DNA of 64,000 nt from Cytobacillus firmus NBRC 15306 (GTDB taxonomy: Bacteria; Bacillota; Bacilli; Bacillales; Cytobacillaceae), in NCBI RefSeq assembly GCF_001591465.1, contig NZ_BCUY01000006.1, positions 36,114 to 100,113 of the forward strand, given 5' to 3'. The position numbers and the translations under genes are program-made. Shown here piece after piece: positions 16,510 to 24,465 of this stretch. Positions within the stretch are counted from its first letter, which is position 1. Each line of letters begins with the position of its first letter. Below the pieces are notes generated by a model. The model ran no database searches and had not been told where the DNA came from. It saw nothing but the letters and a program-made list of their open reading frames with translations.

Positions 16510-16899
16510 ATGATTAAACAAGTCGGACAAATTATGCTATACGTTAACAATCAGGATGAAGCAGTGAATTTTTGGACTGAAAAAGCCGGATTTCATGTAT
16601 TGGCCGAAGAAGATAATGGCCAGGGGATGAGATGGATCGAAGTGTCTCCATCAAAGGAGGCGGAGACGAGTATTATTCTGGACAATAAGAAATGGGTAGC
16701 GAAGTTGTCGCCGGGATTAAGTCTGGGCACCCCTTCATTAATGTTTTTTACTGAAGATCTTGAAAGACTTTATAGCGACTTTTCAAACAAAGGCATTACG
16801 GTTGGAGAAATTGTAGATATGCCCTCAGGCCGGGTTTTTAACTTTGCGGATGGAGAAGAAAATTACTTTATGGAAGCCCGGCATCAAAATGTGAGCTGA
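16510..16899 (+). CDS. VOC-superfamily (glyoxalase/bleomycin resistance-like) protein
   Basis: 129 residues, one vicinal oxygen chelate module pair: QIMLYVNNQDEAVNFWTEK at the N terminus and SLMFFTEDLERLYSDFSNKG in the second half, ending in FNFADGEENYFMEA with the usual C-terminal glutamate. Members include dioxygenases, glyoxalases and drug-binding proteins; the substrate is not predictable. Monocistronic. Confidence 0.8.
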   Translation: MIKQVGQIMLYVNNQDEAVNFWTEKAGFHVLAEEDNGQGMRWIEVSPSKEAETSIILDNKKWVAKLSPGLSLGTPSLMFFTEDLERLYSDFSNKGITVGEIVDMPSGRVFNFADGEENYFMEARHQNVS

Positions 16900-16977
16900 C
16901 AAGTCTATGTAATGCTCGATCAACTGCCGCGATATCGGCTTTCACTCAAATTTTTCACTTTCTCTCCATCACAGTTG

Positions 16978-17013
16978 TTTTTCTTTCAGCTTTTGGAAAT
17001 GCTAAAAGAAAAA
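16978..17013 (+). promoter_or_regulatory. Hairpin adjoining the ribosome site of the DUF3231 gene
   Basis: Arms TTTTTCTTTCAGC and GCTAAAAGAAAAA pair with one C-A mismatch around a 10-nt loop. The 3' arm runs straight into the AGGAGGG ribosome site, so folding could limit translation. Confidence 0.4.
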
Positions 17014-17029
17014 GGAGGGACATGTAGTC

Positions 17030-18036
17030 ATGAATGATAGTCAGAACAATGCATTAACTGCTGCTGAAATAGCGCAGTTATGGACGGGATATTTGAACAG
17101 CAGCATGTGTCACTGTATTTTCTCGTATTTTTCAAATACAGTGGAAGACCAGAAACTACAGTCCATGCTTCAGGAAGGTCTTCAATTAACTGAAAAACAT
17201 ATACAAAAGCTGACAAGCTTTTTTGAAAATGAAGGGCTATCTGTGCCTTATGGATTCAAAGTTAAAGAAGATGTTCACTTGACTGCTCCAAAATTATTTT
17301 CAGAGAATTTTTCTCTGCACTTCATTTATAATATGGCCATGTTTGCAGTAAACTTTTATGCGCTGTCAAAAACACTCTCGGTGCGTTCTGATATTGTGGA
17401 ATACTTTAACACTTGTTTGTTGGAGGTTAATGAGTATGAAACAAAATTAAAACAAATGCTGGTGGATAAAGGCTTGTATATGAGATCTCCCCATGTCATC
17501 CCGGTAAAAGAAACCAGCTTTGTCGAAAGCAAAAAATTCATGGGCGGATTGTTCGGCGATAAAAGGCCGCTAAATGTGATTGAAATTACAAATATATATA
17601 TCAATTTGAAAAGAAATGCCTTGGGAAAAACCATAATGGTTGGATTTAGCCAAGTTGCCCAATCAAAGGAAGTCGGACAATTTATGACAAGGGGGGGGAT
17701 ATAGCAGCAAAACATACAAAAGTATTTTCGGAGCTCCTTGAAGAAAGTTATTTGCCTGTTAGCATGTCCTGGGATATGGAAGTAACTGACTCCACTTCTC
17801 CACCTTTTTCAGAAAAATTAATGATGTTTATGACCACCTCGCTTATTGCCCTGAGTGCAGGAATCTATGCAACAAGTGCTGCTTCGAGTGCACGAAAAGA
17901 TATTTCGCTTAATTTCATTCGCTTGTCTGCTGAAATCGCTAATTATGCTGAAGATGGTGCAAACATTCTGATTAAAAATGGCTGGTTCGAGGAGCCGCCC
18001 CATCCGGCAGACCATGATGAACTGGCGAATAGATGA
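17030..18036 (+). pseudogene. DUF3231 protein split by a frameshift in a G run
   Basis: The upstream frame (224 codons) stops just after FMTRGG, in a run of eight G at 17692-17699. Adding one G restores the frame as GGDIAAKHTKVFSELLEE and on to the second domain, ending GANILIKNGWFEEPP. The restored product of about 335 residues has the usual two tandem four-helix DUF3231 domains. DUF3231 proteins are Bacillus-specific, CotF-like and often linked to sporulation. Both halves look otherwise intact, so this is a recent mutation, a phase-variable tract or a base-calling error. Confidence 0.8.
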
Positions 18037-18241
18037 GAGTTGAGAGGAAGAATGTTTAAAAAGGCGGCTGCCCAAGAGAAACGGTCGTTATTCGGGCTCA
18101 ATAACGCCCAAGCCCGCCATCACTAGCACGGTAAGCATCCCAATCCTAAATCTGCTGACTCTGGCTCTGAGCTTTTTCCGTGTAAAAAAAAATCCCCCCA
18201 ACTATACTAAAGAAGAAAATACTGTATGGGAGGAATCAGGT

Positions 18242-18940
18242 ATGCATATTGAAATGTGGACTGACTTCGCTTGACCGTTTTGCTATATTGGCAAAAGGCA
18301 TCTGGAGGATGCCATTAAACAGATTAATCATCCAATTGACGTGACATATCGGTGCTTTGAGCTGGACCCGACGGCAGAGCGGGATATTCAGGATAACATG
18401 TATGAAAAATTGGCGAAGAAATATGGGATGACGATTGAGCAGGCGAAAGCCAACACGCAAAACATGGTGCGGATGGCGAGAAACGCCGGGCTTGAATTCA
18501 ACATTGATACCATCGTTCTTACTAATACGTTTGACGCACACCGTCTGACGATGTTTGCCAAAACAAAAGGGTTAATGAAAGAAATGACAGAACGGCTGCT
18601 GCGTGCTTACTTTACAGATTCCATGCATATCGGAGATCCTGCGACGTTAGCCCAATTAGCAGAAGAAGTTGGCCTGAACCGGGAAGAAGCTGAACAAATG
18701 CTTGCAGGCAATGCGTTTGCAGATGAAGTCCGTGCAGACGAGCAATTGGCACAGCAGTACCGCATTACAGGGGTACCATTCTTTCTTATTAATAAGAAGT
18801 ACGCACTGAATGGAGCAAAGCCCATTGAGATGATCGTTCAAGCGCTGCAGAAGATTATTGCAGAGGACGAGATAACGGTTCTAAATGACAGCGACAGTAT
18901 GATCTGTGATGATGACGGCTGTGAAATTCCCAAAAAATAA
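18242..18940 (+). CDS. DsbA/FrnE-family oxidoreductase with in-frame TGA at the first active-site cysteine
   Basis: Strong GGGAGGAATC site, then ATG 18242 and MHIEMWTDFA. Codon 11 is TGA (18272-18274) and the frame goes on as PFCYIGKRHLEDAI to 18940 without further damage. FrnE-like proteins have C-P-[WF]-C-Y-I-G-K here, so the TGA replaces the first Cys of CxxC. Full length with readthrough is 232 residues, normal for the family. The thioredoxin fold is complete with its helical insert and the cis-proline region (QQYRITGVPFFLINKKY). A hairpin with a G in its loop lies 23-39 nt after the TGA. This is either selenocysteine (UxxC), a nonsense mutation of TGC/TGT, or a sequence error. No Sec genes are in the window. 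Confidence 0.7.
18297..18313 (+). promoter_or_regulatory. Hairpin downstream of the in-frame TGA, candidate bacterial SECIS
   Basis: Perfect 6-bp stem GGCATC / GATGCC with loop TGGAG. The loop begins 29 nt after the TGA and has G at its second position, both within what is described for bacterial SECIS elements. It lies in codons for RHLEDA, so it may be chance. Confidence 0.3.
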
Positions 18941-18947
18941 TTTGTTT

Positions 18948-18979
18948 AAAGAACCAGTTAAACAAGGCTGGTTCTTTTT
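18948..18979 (+). terminator. Terminator after the FrnE-like gene
   Basis: 10-bp stem AAAGAACCAG / CTGGTTCTTT with a T tail. Confidence 0.85.
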
Positions 18980-19070
18980 GCGTACATAAGCCCAACTTAA
19001 TAAAACAACGTACCTTATTTTTTTATAGGCATATGATGTGATGATAATTCTATGAAGGGAATGACTAGTA

Positions 19071-19973
19071 TTGTATCATCCTAATGCGTATTCCTATCCT
19101 TACCACCCACAGCCTCATTCACCTGTGTATCATACTGACGAAATGTTAAGAAGCAATCAGGATCATTTTCACCAGCTTTGTGAAACGGTTCTTGAAGGAG
19201 TCAAAAGGGAGGCATCTGTACTTGAGTTATACACTCAGCTGGCAGAGCATGCTCCAAATGAAGAGCACAAGCAGAACATTATTCAGGCAATCGAAGGTAA
19301 GAAAATCTATTTAAACCATTTTTGCAACCTTTATTACAATTTAACAGGGAAACAGCCCGAATATCAGATCGGCCATGTTGCCATTGATCATTACCGCGAT
19401 GGATTGCGCATGGCATATCAAATCGAAATGGAAGGTTTCGAGGAGAACCAAAGGGGTTCCGTCCTTACTCAGCTTCCACAGGTTCAAAATGTATTCTTAT
19501 GGGCAATGAGCGGCGAACAGGAAAATGCCGCGCGATTAGTCTCACTTAATAACCGGGTGACCGATTTCGGTCCGCAGCCATTTGTCGTGGATATTGAGGA
19601 AGCAACGAAGAAAAATAACAACTTCCGGACAGCCCTATGGACTGGAAAGCATTTGCAGCTGACATTAATGAGCATCAATGTTGGCGAGGATATTGGCCTT
19701 GAGGTTCATCCGGAACTCGATCAATTCCTGAGACTTGAAGATGGTGAAGGAATGGTTTATATGGGGGACAGTCCTGACCGGCTGGATTTTCAGCGGAAAG
19801 TAGCGGATGATTTTGCGATTTTCATTCCTGCAGGCAAATATCATAATCTGATTAATACAGGCAATAAACCACTTAAGCTTTATTCCATTTATGCGCCGCC
19901 GCAGCATCCGTTTGGAACCGTGCATAAAACAAAGGCAGATGCCATGGCTGCCGAGGAAGAACATCATCAGTAA
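19071..19973 (+). CDS. Ferritin-like domain fused to a cupin
   Basis: 300 residues, TTG start 19071 behind GAAGGGA; an ATG at 19061 is out of frame. After a His/Pro/Tyr-rich N terminus (YSYPYHPQPHSPVYH), residues 30-155 form a helical ferritin-like domain (LELYTQLAEHAPNEEHKQNI). Residues 185-290 form a cupin with GLEVHPELDQFLRLEDGEG and FIPAGKYHNLINTG supplying the His/Glu metal site. The cupin resembles phosphomannose-isomerase-like metal-binding cupins. The role is unknown; composition and lineage suggest a spore or stress protein. Confidence 0.7.
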   Translation: MYHPNAYSYPYHPQPHSPVYHTDEMLRSNQDHFHQLCETVLEGVKREASVLELYTQLAEHAPNEEHKQNIIQAIEGKKIYLNHFCNLYYNLTGKQPEYQIGHVAIDHYRDGLRMAYQIEMEGFEENQRGSVLTQLPQVQNVFLWAMSGEQENAARLVSLNNRVTDFGPQPFVVDIEEATKKNNNFRTALWTGKHLQLTLMSINVGEDIGLEVHPELDQFLRLEDGEGMVYMGDSPDRLDFQRKVADDFAIFIPAGKYHNLINTGNKPLKLYSIYAPPQHPFGTVHKTKADAMAAEEEHHQ

Positions 19974-19978
19974 AATTG

Positions 19979-20018
19979 AAAAGGAAAAGTCCAGTCGCGG
20001 CTTTTCCTTATTTTTTAT
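19979..20018 (+). terminator. Terminator after the ferritin-cupin gene
   Basis: Stem AAGGAAAAGTC / GCTTTTCCTT followed by ATTTTTT. Confidence 0.8.
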
Positions 20019-20256
20019 GAAAAATAGAATAAATTAACCATGTTATGGGCACTAATCGAAGTATTACGATTTTTTAGGATGCCCGCAAAATTAAACTCCT
20101 TACTTTTTTCATCATGCTTCCTTCTCCATTCTCTTATTCATTAACCCTATTATGACAAGCAATAATCCGATTGCCAGAAAGGCCAGGTCTAATAATCACG
20201 GTGCCTTAATGGCAGGGGGACAACCGGTTGGGCAACTGCGGAATAAGAAGGAAGAT

Positions 20257-20310
20257 TAGGAGAAACCATAGTTTTGTCATGTGCCGTGCGACAAAATTGA
20301 GTTTCTCCTT
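20257..20310 (+). promoter_or_regulatory. Nested hairpin in the mtlA leader
   Basis: Outer arms GGAGAAAC / GTTTCTCC and inner arms TTTTGTC / GACAAAA, about 70 bp before mtlA, followed by TTTG. It could be an attenuator or a terminator of upstream transcription. The 20020-20256 stretch before it shows only a short reverse-strand hydrophobic frame (about 23 codons, IGLLLVIIGLM) with no start, probably debris. Confidence 0.45.
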
Positions 20311-20329
20311 TGTTGAGTCGGGCGGTCAT

Positions 20330-20355
20330 GTACTTTACCATTAGTAATAAAGTAC
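20330..20355 (+). promoter_or_regulatory. Inverted repeat just upstream of mtlA
   Basis: Arms GTACTTTA and TAAAGTAC separated by 10 bp, ending 22 bp before the mtlA start. Possible regulator site; the binder is not known. Confidence 0.4.
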
Positions 20356-20377
20356 TTATTTGAAAGGATGAGTGTAT

Positions 20378-22291
20378 ATGGCTCAATCTAATCTAAAAGT
20401 TGCTGTACAGAAGTTCGGTAACTTCCTGAGCTCCATGGTGATGCCGAATATCTCAGCTTTTATTGCATGGGGTCTGATTACAGCTTTATTTATACCTACT
20501 GGTTTCATTCCAAATGAAAGCCTTGCCAAAATGGTAGGGCCAATGGTGACATACTTGCTTCCATTGTTAATCGGTTACACCGGAGGTAAGCTTGTTCATG
20601 ATCAGCGCGGTGCCGTTGTTGGTGCCATCGCGACAATGGGGGTAATTGCCGGGGCAGAAATTCCAATGTTTCTTGGCGCCATGGTAATTGGTCCTCTTGG
20701 CGGCTATGTGATTAAGAAATTTGATCAATTGGTTGAAGGCCGAGTGCGTGCAGGCTTTGAAATGCTCGTGAACAACTTCTCAGCAGGGATTCTTGGTGCC
20801 ATTCTGGCCATCCTTGCGTTCCTCGGTATAGGACCTGCAGTTGATGAATTCACAAGCTGGCTTGTAACAGGTGTGGACTGGCTGATCAGCACAGGGCTGC
20901 TTCCGCTGACAAGCATCCTGATTGAACCGGCAAAGGTATTATTCCTGAACAATGCCATCAACCACGGCGTTCTGTCGCCAATCGGCGTTGAGCAGGTAAA
21001 AGAAACAGGACAATCCATCTTGTTCCTGCTTGAAGCGAACCCCGGACCTGGTCTTGGTGTTTTGCTTGCTTACATGTTCTTTGGAAAAGGCAATGCAAAG
21101 AAATCTGCTCCAGGTGCCGGAATCATTCACTTTTTCGGCGGGATTCATGAAATTTACTTCCCGTACATTTTAATGCGCCCTATGCTCATTATTGCGGTTA
21201 TCCTTGGCGGAATGAGCGGTGTGTTCACACTGGTTCTTTTAGGCGGCGGATTGTTCGCTCCTTCATCACCGGGAAGCATCATTGCGATTACTGCAGTTAC
21301 ACCACATCATGCAAGTGCGTATATTGCGAATTTCGCAGCTGTGCTTGTGGCTGCTGCTGTATCATTCTTCGTGTCTGCCTTTATTATGAAAACAGGCAAG
21401 CAGGGTGAAGATGACATTGAAGAAGCGTCGAAAAAGATGCAGGAAATGAAAGGCAAGAAAAGCTCTGTTTCAAGTGTATTTGAAGGCGGAAATGCTTCAA
21501 TGCCTGATAACGTCTCAAAAATCTATTTTGCCTGTGATGCGGGCATGGGCTCAAGTGCAATGGGGGCATCACTGCTGCGCAAAAAGGTGAAGGAAGCAGG
21601 CATGGACATTGCTGTTACAAATACAGCGATCTCCAATCTTCCTGGAGATGCCGGGATCGTCATTACACAGGAAGAGCTGACACCAAGGGCACGCCAGAAA
21701 GTGCCGAATGCCTTCCATGTATCAGTTGATAACTTCCTATCAAGTCCGGAGTATGACAAATTGATTGACGCACTGCAGTTCCCGGCTAACTCGGAGCTGC
21801 ACGAAATCGTTGAAGATGCAGAGGAAAATGTTCCTGATGCAACGGATAAGGAAATGGCGCATGAAGACGATTTATTGCGTCCGGAAAATATATTCCTGAA
21901 TAAAGAGTTTGCGGATAAGGATGAAGCAATCCGCTTTGCCGGAAGAGTGCTTGTAGATGCAGGCTATGTGGAAGAAAGCTATATTGAAGCAATGATTGAA
22001 CGTGATAACATCACTTCCACATATATGGGGAATGATGTAGCGATCCCTCATGGAACGGAAGAGGCGAAAAAGGCTGTCATTAAATCCGGCTTTACTGTTA
22101 TCCAGGTGCCAAATGGCGTAGATTTTGATGGCCAAAAGGTTCGTCTGATCTTCGGAATTGCAGGAAAAGACGGCACACATCTTGAAATCTTATCAGGCAT
22201 AGCAGTAACATGTTCTGATATGGATAATATCGAGAAGCTGGCTTCTGCCCAATCTGTTCAGACCATCATGGATATTATCGGCAAGAAATAA
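20378..22291 (+). CDS. mtlA: PTS mannitol transporter EIICBA
   Basis: 637 residues from ATG 20378; a GTG six bases earlier is too close to the AAAGGA site. The membrane EIIC domain spans residues 1-340 (KFGNFLSSMVMPNISAFIAW, with IHEIYFPYIL near its end). EIIB begins near residue 380 with phosphocysteine Cys386 in YFACDAGMGSSAMG. EIIA occupies the last 145 residues with phosphohistidine His558 in VAIPHGTEEAKK. It imports mannitol as mannitol-1-phosphate. In B. subtilis EIIA (MtlF) is a separate protein; here it is fused, which removes the need for mtlF. First gene of mtlA-mtlR-mtlD. Confidence 0.95.
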   Translation: MAQSNLKVAVQKFGNFLSSMVMPNISAFIAWGLITALFIPTGFIPNESLAKMVGPMVTYLLPLLIGYTGGKLVHDQRGAVVGAIATMGVIAGAEIPMFLGAMVIGPLGGYVIKKFDQLVEGRVRAGFEMLVNNFSAGILGAILAILAFLGIGPAVDEFTSWLVTGVDWLISTGLLPLTSILIEPAKVLFLNNAINHGVLSPIGVEQVKETGQSILFLLEANPGPGLGVLLAYMFFGKGNAKKSAPGAGIIHFFGGIHEIYFPYILMRPMLIIAVILGGMSGVFTLVLLGGGLFAPSSPGSIIAITAVTPHHASAYIANFAAVLVAAAVSFFVSAFIMKTGKQGEDDIEEASKKMQEMKGKKSSVSSVFEGGNASMPDNVSKIYFACDAGMGSSAMGASLLRKKVKEAGMDIAVTNTAISNLPGDAGIVITQEELTPRARQKVPNAFHVSVDNFLSSPEYDKLIDALQFPANSELHEIVEDAEENVPDATDKEMAHEDDLLRPENIFLNKEFADKDEAIRFAGRVLVDAGYVEESYIEAMIERDNITSTYMGNDVAIPHGTEEAKKAVIKSGFTVIQVPNGVDFDGQKVRLIFGIAGKDGTHLEILSGIAVTCSDMDNIEKLASAQSVQTIMDIIGKK

Positions 22292-22303
22292 ACCTTAGGA
22301 TTA

Positions 22304-22332
22304 GAAAAGCGTCCTTATGCGCTTTTCTTTTC
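22304..22332 (+). terminator. Terminator between mtlA and mtlR
   Basis: Stem GAAAAGCG / CGCTTTTC then TTTCC; probably reduces readthrough into mtlR. Confidence 0.75.
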
Positions 22333-22371
22333 CTCGTTTATTGTCACTAATTTTAGAAATGAGCTGATCTC

Positions 22372-24453
22372 ATGTATATTACATCGAGGGAAAAAGCCAT
22401 TATTGAATTGATTATTAAAACATCGGGGAAGCATACGGCATTGTCGATTGCTTCTTCCTTGAATGTCAGTGCAAGAACGATTCAGAGGGACTTAAAGGCA
22501 GTTGAGAAAATTGTCAATGAGTTCGGACTGACCTTAACCCGGAATGTGAATCAGGGACTTGTCATTGAAGGGAAAAACGAGCAGATTTTCAGGCTGATCC
22601 AGCATTTGACCAATAGTGAACCAATCGATGAGCTCCCTCAGGAAAAGAAGCTGCGCCTTCTTTTGGCCATACTTGAGGAAGACGTTTATAAGACTCAGGT
22701 GCTTGCCGGCTACCTCGGCATCAGCACGGCAACTTTGACAGCCTACCTGGACGAACTTGCTGAATGGCTATCCCTTTACAGGGTGGGCTTGACGAGAAAG
22801 CGTGGTGTCGGCGTAGAACTTCATGGAACGGAAGCAAATAAAAGGATGGCGCTTGCCCAATTTCTCCTGCAATTCTTTCATGAAGAATTAATTGAGAAAT
22901 TATTTTTGCTGGAAAAAGGGAAGCTTGGTGAAGACAGGATTCTGCACTACTTTGAAGCGGATGATCTCCGCCATGTAAACAGCACCGTTCAGACTGTATT
23001 TAAGGGCGCACCTGCCCGGTTTGCGGATAGCGGTTATCTGGAGATTGTGCTGCATACGTGCATATCACTAAAAAGAACGCTCAGCGGGTTTCCGGTGGAA
23101 CGGAAGGATCTTCCGGAGGCAGAGGTTACGATTGAATACGAATTGATCCAGGAGGTCACAAGCAGGCTCGGACAGGCTTTTGACTGTGCGTTTTCTGAGG
23201 GGGACGTTCTATACCTGGCGCGTATACTTAAAGGCACCAAATGGAGCGGGGCGGAGGCTTTTCCGTACGACAGCATTGTACTCGCCCATATGATCAGGAA
23301 CGTGATTAAATCAGTTTCGGAACAGCTCCATGTGGATTTGAACAAAGATTTTTCCTTATTTCAGGGACTGCTCGCCCATATGGAGCCATCTCTATACCGG
23401 ATCAAGCAGAATATGGGGTCTTATAACCCGCTTCGAGAGGAAATCAAGCGTAAGTATCCGGTTCTGTTCATGGCTGTGAAAAATAGTCTTGAAGAGGAGT
23501 TTACGGATATTGATCAATTTTCCGATGACGAGATTGCGTTTATCGTCCTTCATTTCGGTTCCGCCCTTGTGATGCAGGAAGAGCATCTTTCCATAAAGGC
23601 GCTTCTCATTTGTCCGACAGGCATCGGCACCTCCAAGATGCTGAAAAGCAGGCTGAAAAAAGAGGTGGCTGAAATTGATGTCATCGAAATCAAATCGATT
23701 AAGGAAATGTCAGAGGGTGCAAATCTGAAGGAATATGATCTGATCCTTTCTACTGTCAGGCTCCCTTTTATACATGCAGAGTATATATTGGTGAACCCGC
23801 TATTAAGTGAAGAAAATATTGTTACGATTAAAAACTATTTGAAGAACAATATTGAAAGCCTAACAAAAGGAAAACATTATCTGGAACAGCCGGAGGGCGG
23901 TCACCAGAGCCAAGTCTCATTAGACTCCATGCTTGAGGAGATAAGAGATATTCAGGAGAGCATCCAGTCTCTGATTCAAAACTTCCGGTTTTACCGGATG
24001 GATGGGGAAACAAGCCAGGAGCAGATTCTCGCAAAAATGCTGGCGAACGCAGAAGGAGATCAGCTGCTGACAAATCCTGAAGATGTGCTTCAATCGTTAA
24101 GGGAGCGGGAACATAAAGGCGGCCTTGGCATTCCTGAAACAAATATGGCTCTCTTTCACGTGCGCAGTCAAAACGTCCGTAGGCTTATTTTTCAAATTGC
24201 CCACCTGCAAGACCCTTGCCTGGTAAAGGGAATGGACGGAAAAGAAGTGGCAATGAAAAACCTCCTGCTTATGCTGGCGCCAGACGAGCTAAGCAGAAGA
24301 GAGCAGGAAATAGTAAGCTTAATCAGCACGAATATCATTGAGACAGAGGAAGCGATATTACTATTTTCTTCCGCAAACGAAGAGATGATCTTCAAGAAGC
24401 TGGAATCGATTTTTACAGAATACCTCCAATCTCATTTTAAACTAAACCGGTAA
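22372..24453 (+). CDS. mtlR: Mannitol operon transcriptional activator MtlR
   Basis: 693 residues with the multi-domain MtlR plan: N-terminal helix-turn-helix (SLNVSARTIQRDLKAV near residue 30), a second HTH, two PTS regulation domains (PRD2 histidine in LLAHMEPSLYRIKQN), an EIIB-Gat-like domain with Cys414 in LLICPTGIGTSKM and an EIIA-Mtl-like domain with the MALFHVRSQNVRRL histidine. Phosphorylation at these sites by HPr and the mannitol EII sets activity. It lies between mtlA and mtlD and should activate the operon. Confidence 0.93.
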   Translation: MYITSREKAIIELIIKTSGKHTALSIASSLNVSARTIQRDLKAVEKIVNEFGLTLTRNVNQGLVIEGKNEQIFRLIQHLTNSEPIDELPQEKKLRLLLAILEEDVYKTQVLAGYLGISTATLTAYLDELAEWLSLYRVGLTRKRGVGVELHGTEANKRMALAQFLLQFFHEELIEKLFLLEKGKLGEDRILHYFEADDLRHVNSTVQTVFKGAPARFADSGYLEIVLHTCISLKRTLSGFPVERKDLPEAEVTIEYELIQEVTSRLGQAFDCAFSEGDVLYLARILKGTKWSGAEAFPYDSIVLAHMIRNVIKSVSEQLHVDLNKDFSLFQGLLAHMEPSLYRIKQNMGSYNPLREEIKRKYPVLFMAVKNSLEEEFTDIDQFSDDEIAFIVLHFGSALVMQEEHLSIKALLICPTGIGTSKMLKSRLKKEVAEIDVIEIKSIKEMSEGANLKEYDLILSTVRLPFIHAEYILVNPLLSEENIVTIKNYLKNNIESLTKGKHYLEQPEGGHQSQVSLDSMLEEIRDIQESIQSLIQNFRFYRMDGETSQEQILAKMLANAEGDQLLTNPEDVLQSLREREHKGGLGIPETNMALFHVRSQNVRRLIFQIAHLQDPCLVKGMDGKEVAMKNLLLMLAPDELSRREQEIVSLISTNIIETEEAILLFSSANEEMIFKKLESIFTEYLQSHFKLNR

Positions 24454-24465
24454 AGGAATGATTCG

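Noticed and set aside
18341..18940. FrnE-like gene simply starting at the GTG at 18341
   Set aside because: This start lacks a ribosome site and would drop the active site, while the upstream ATG has a strong site and continues in frame through the TGA.
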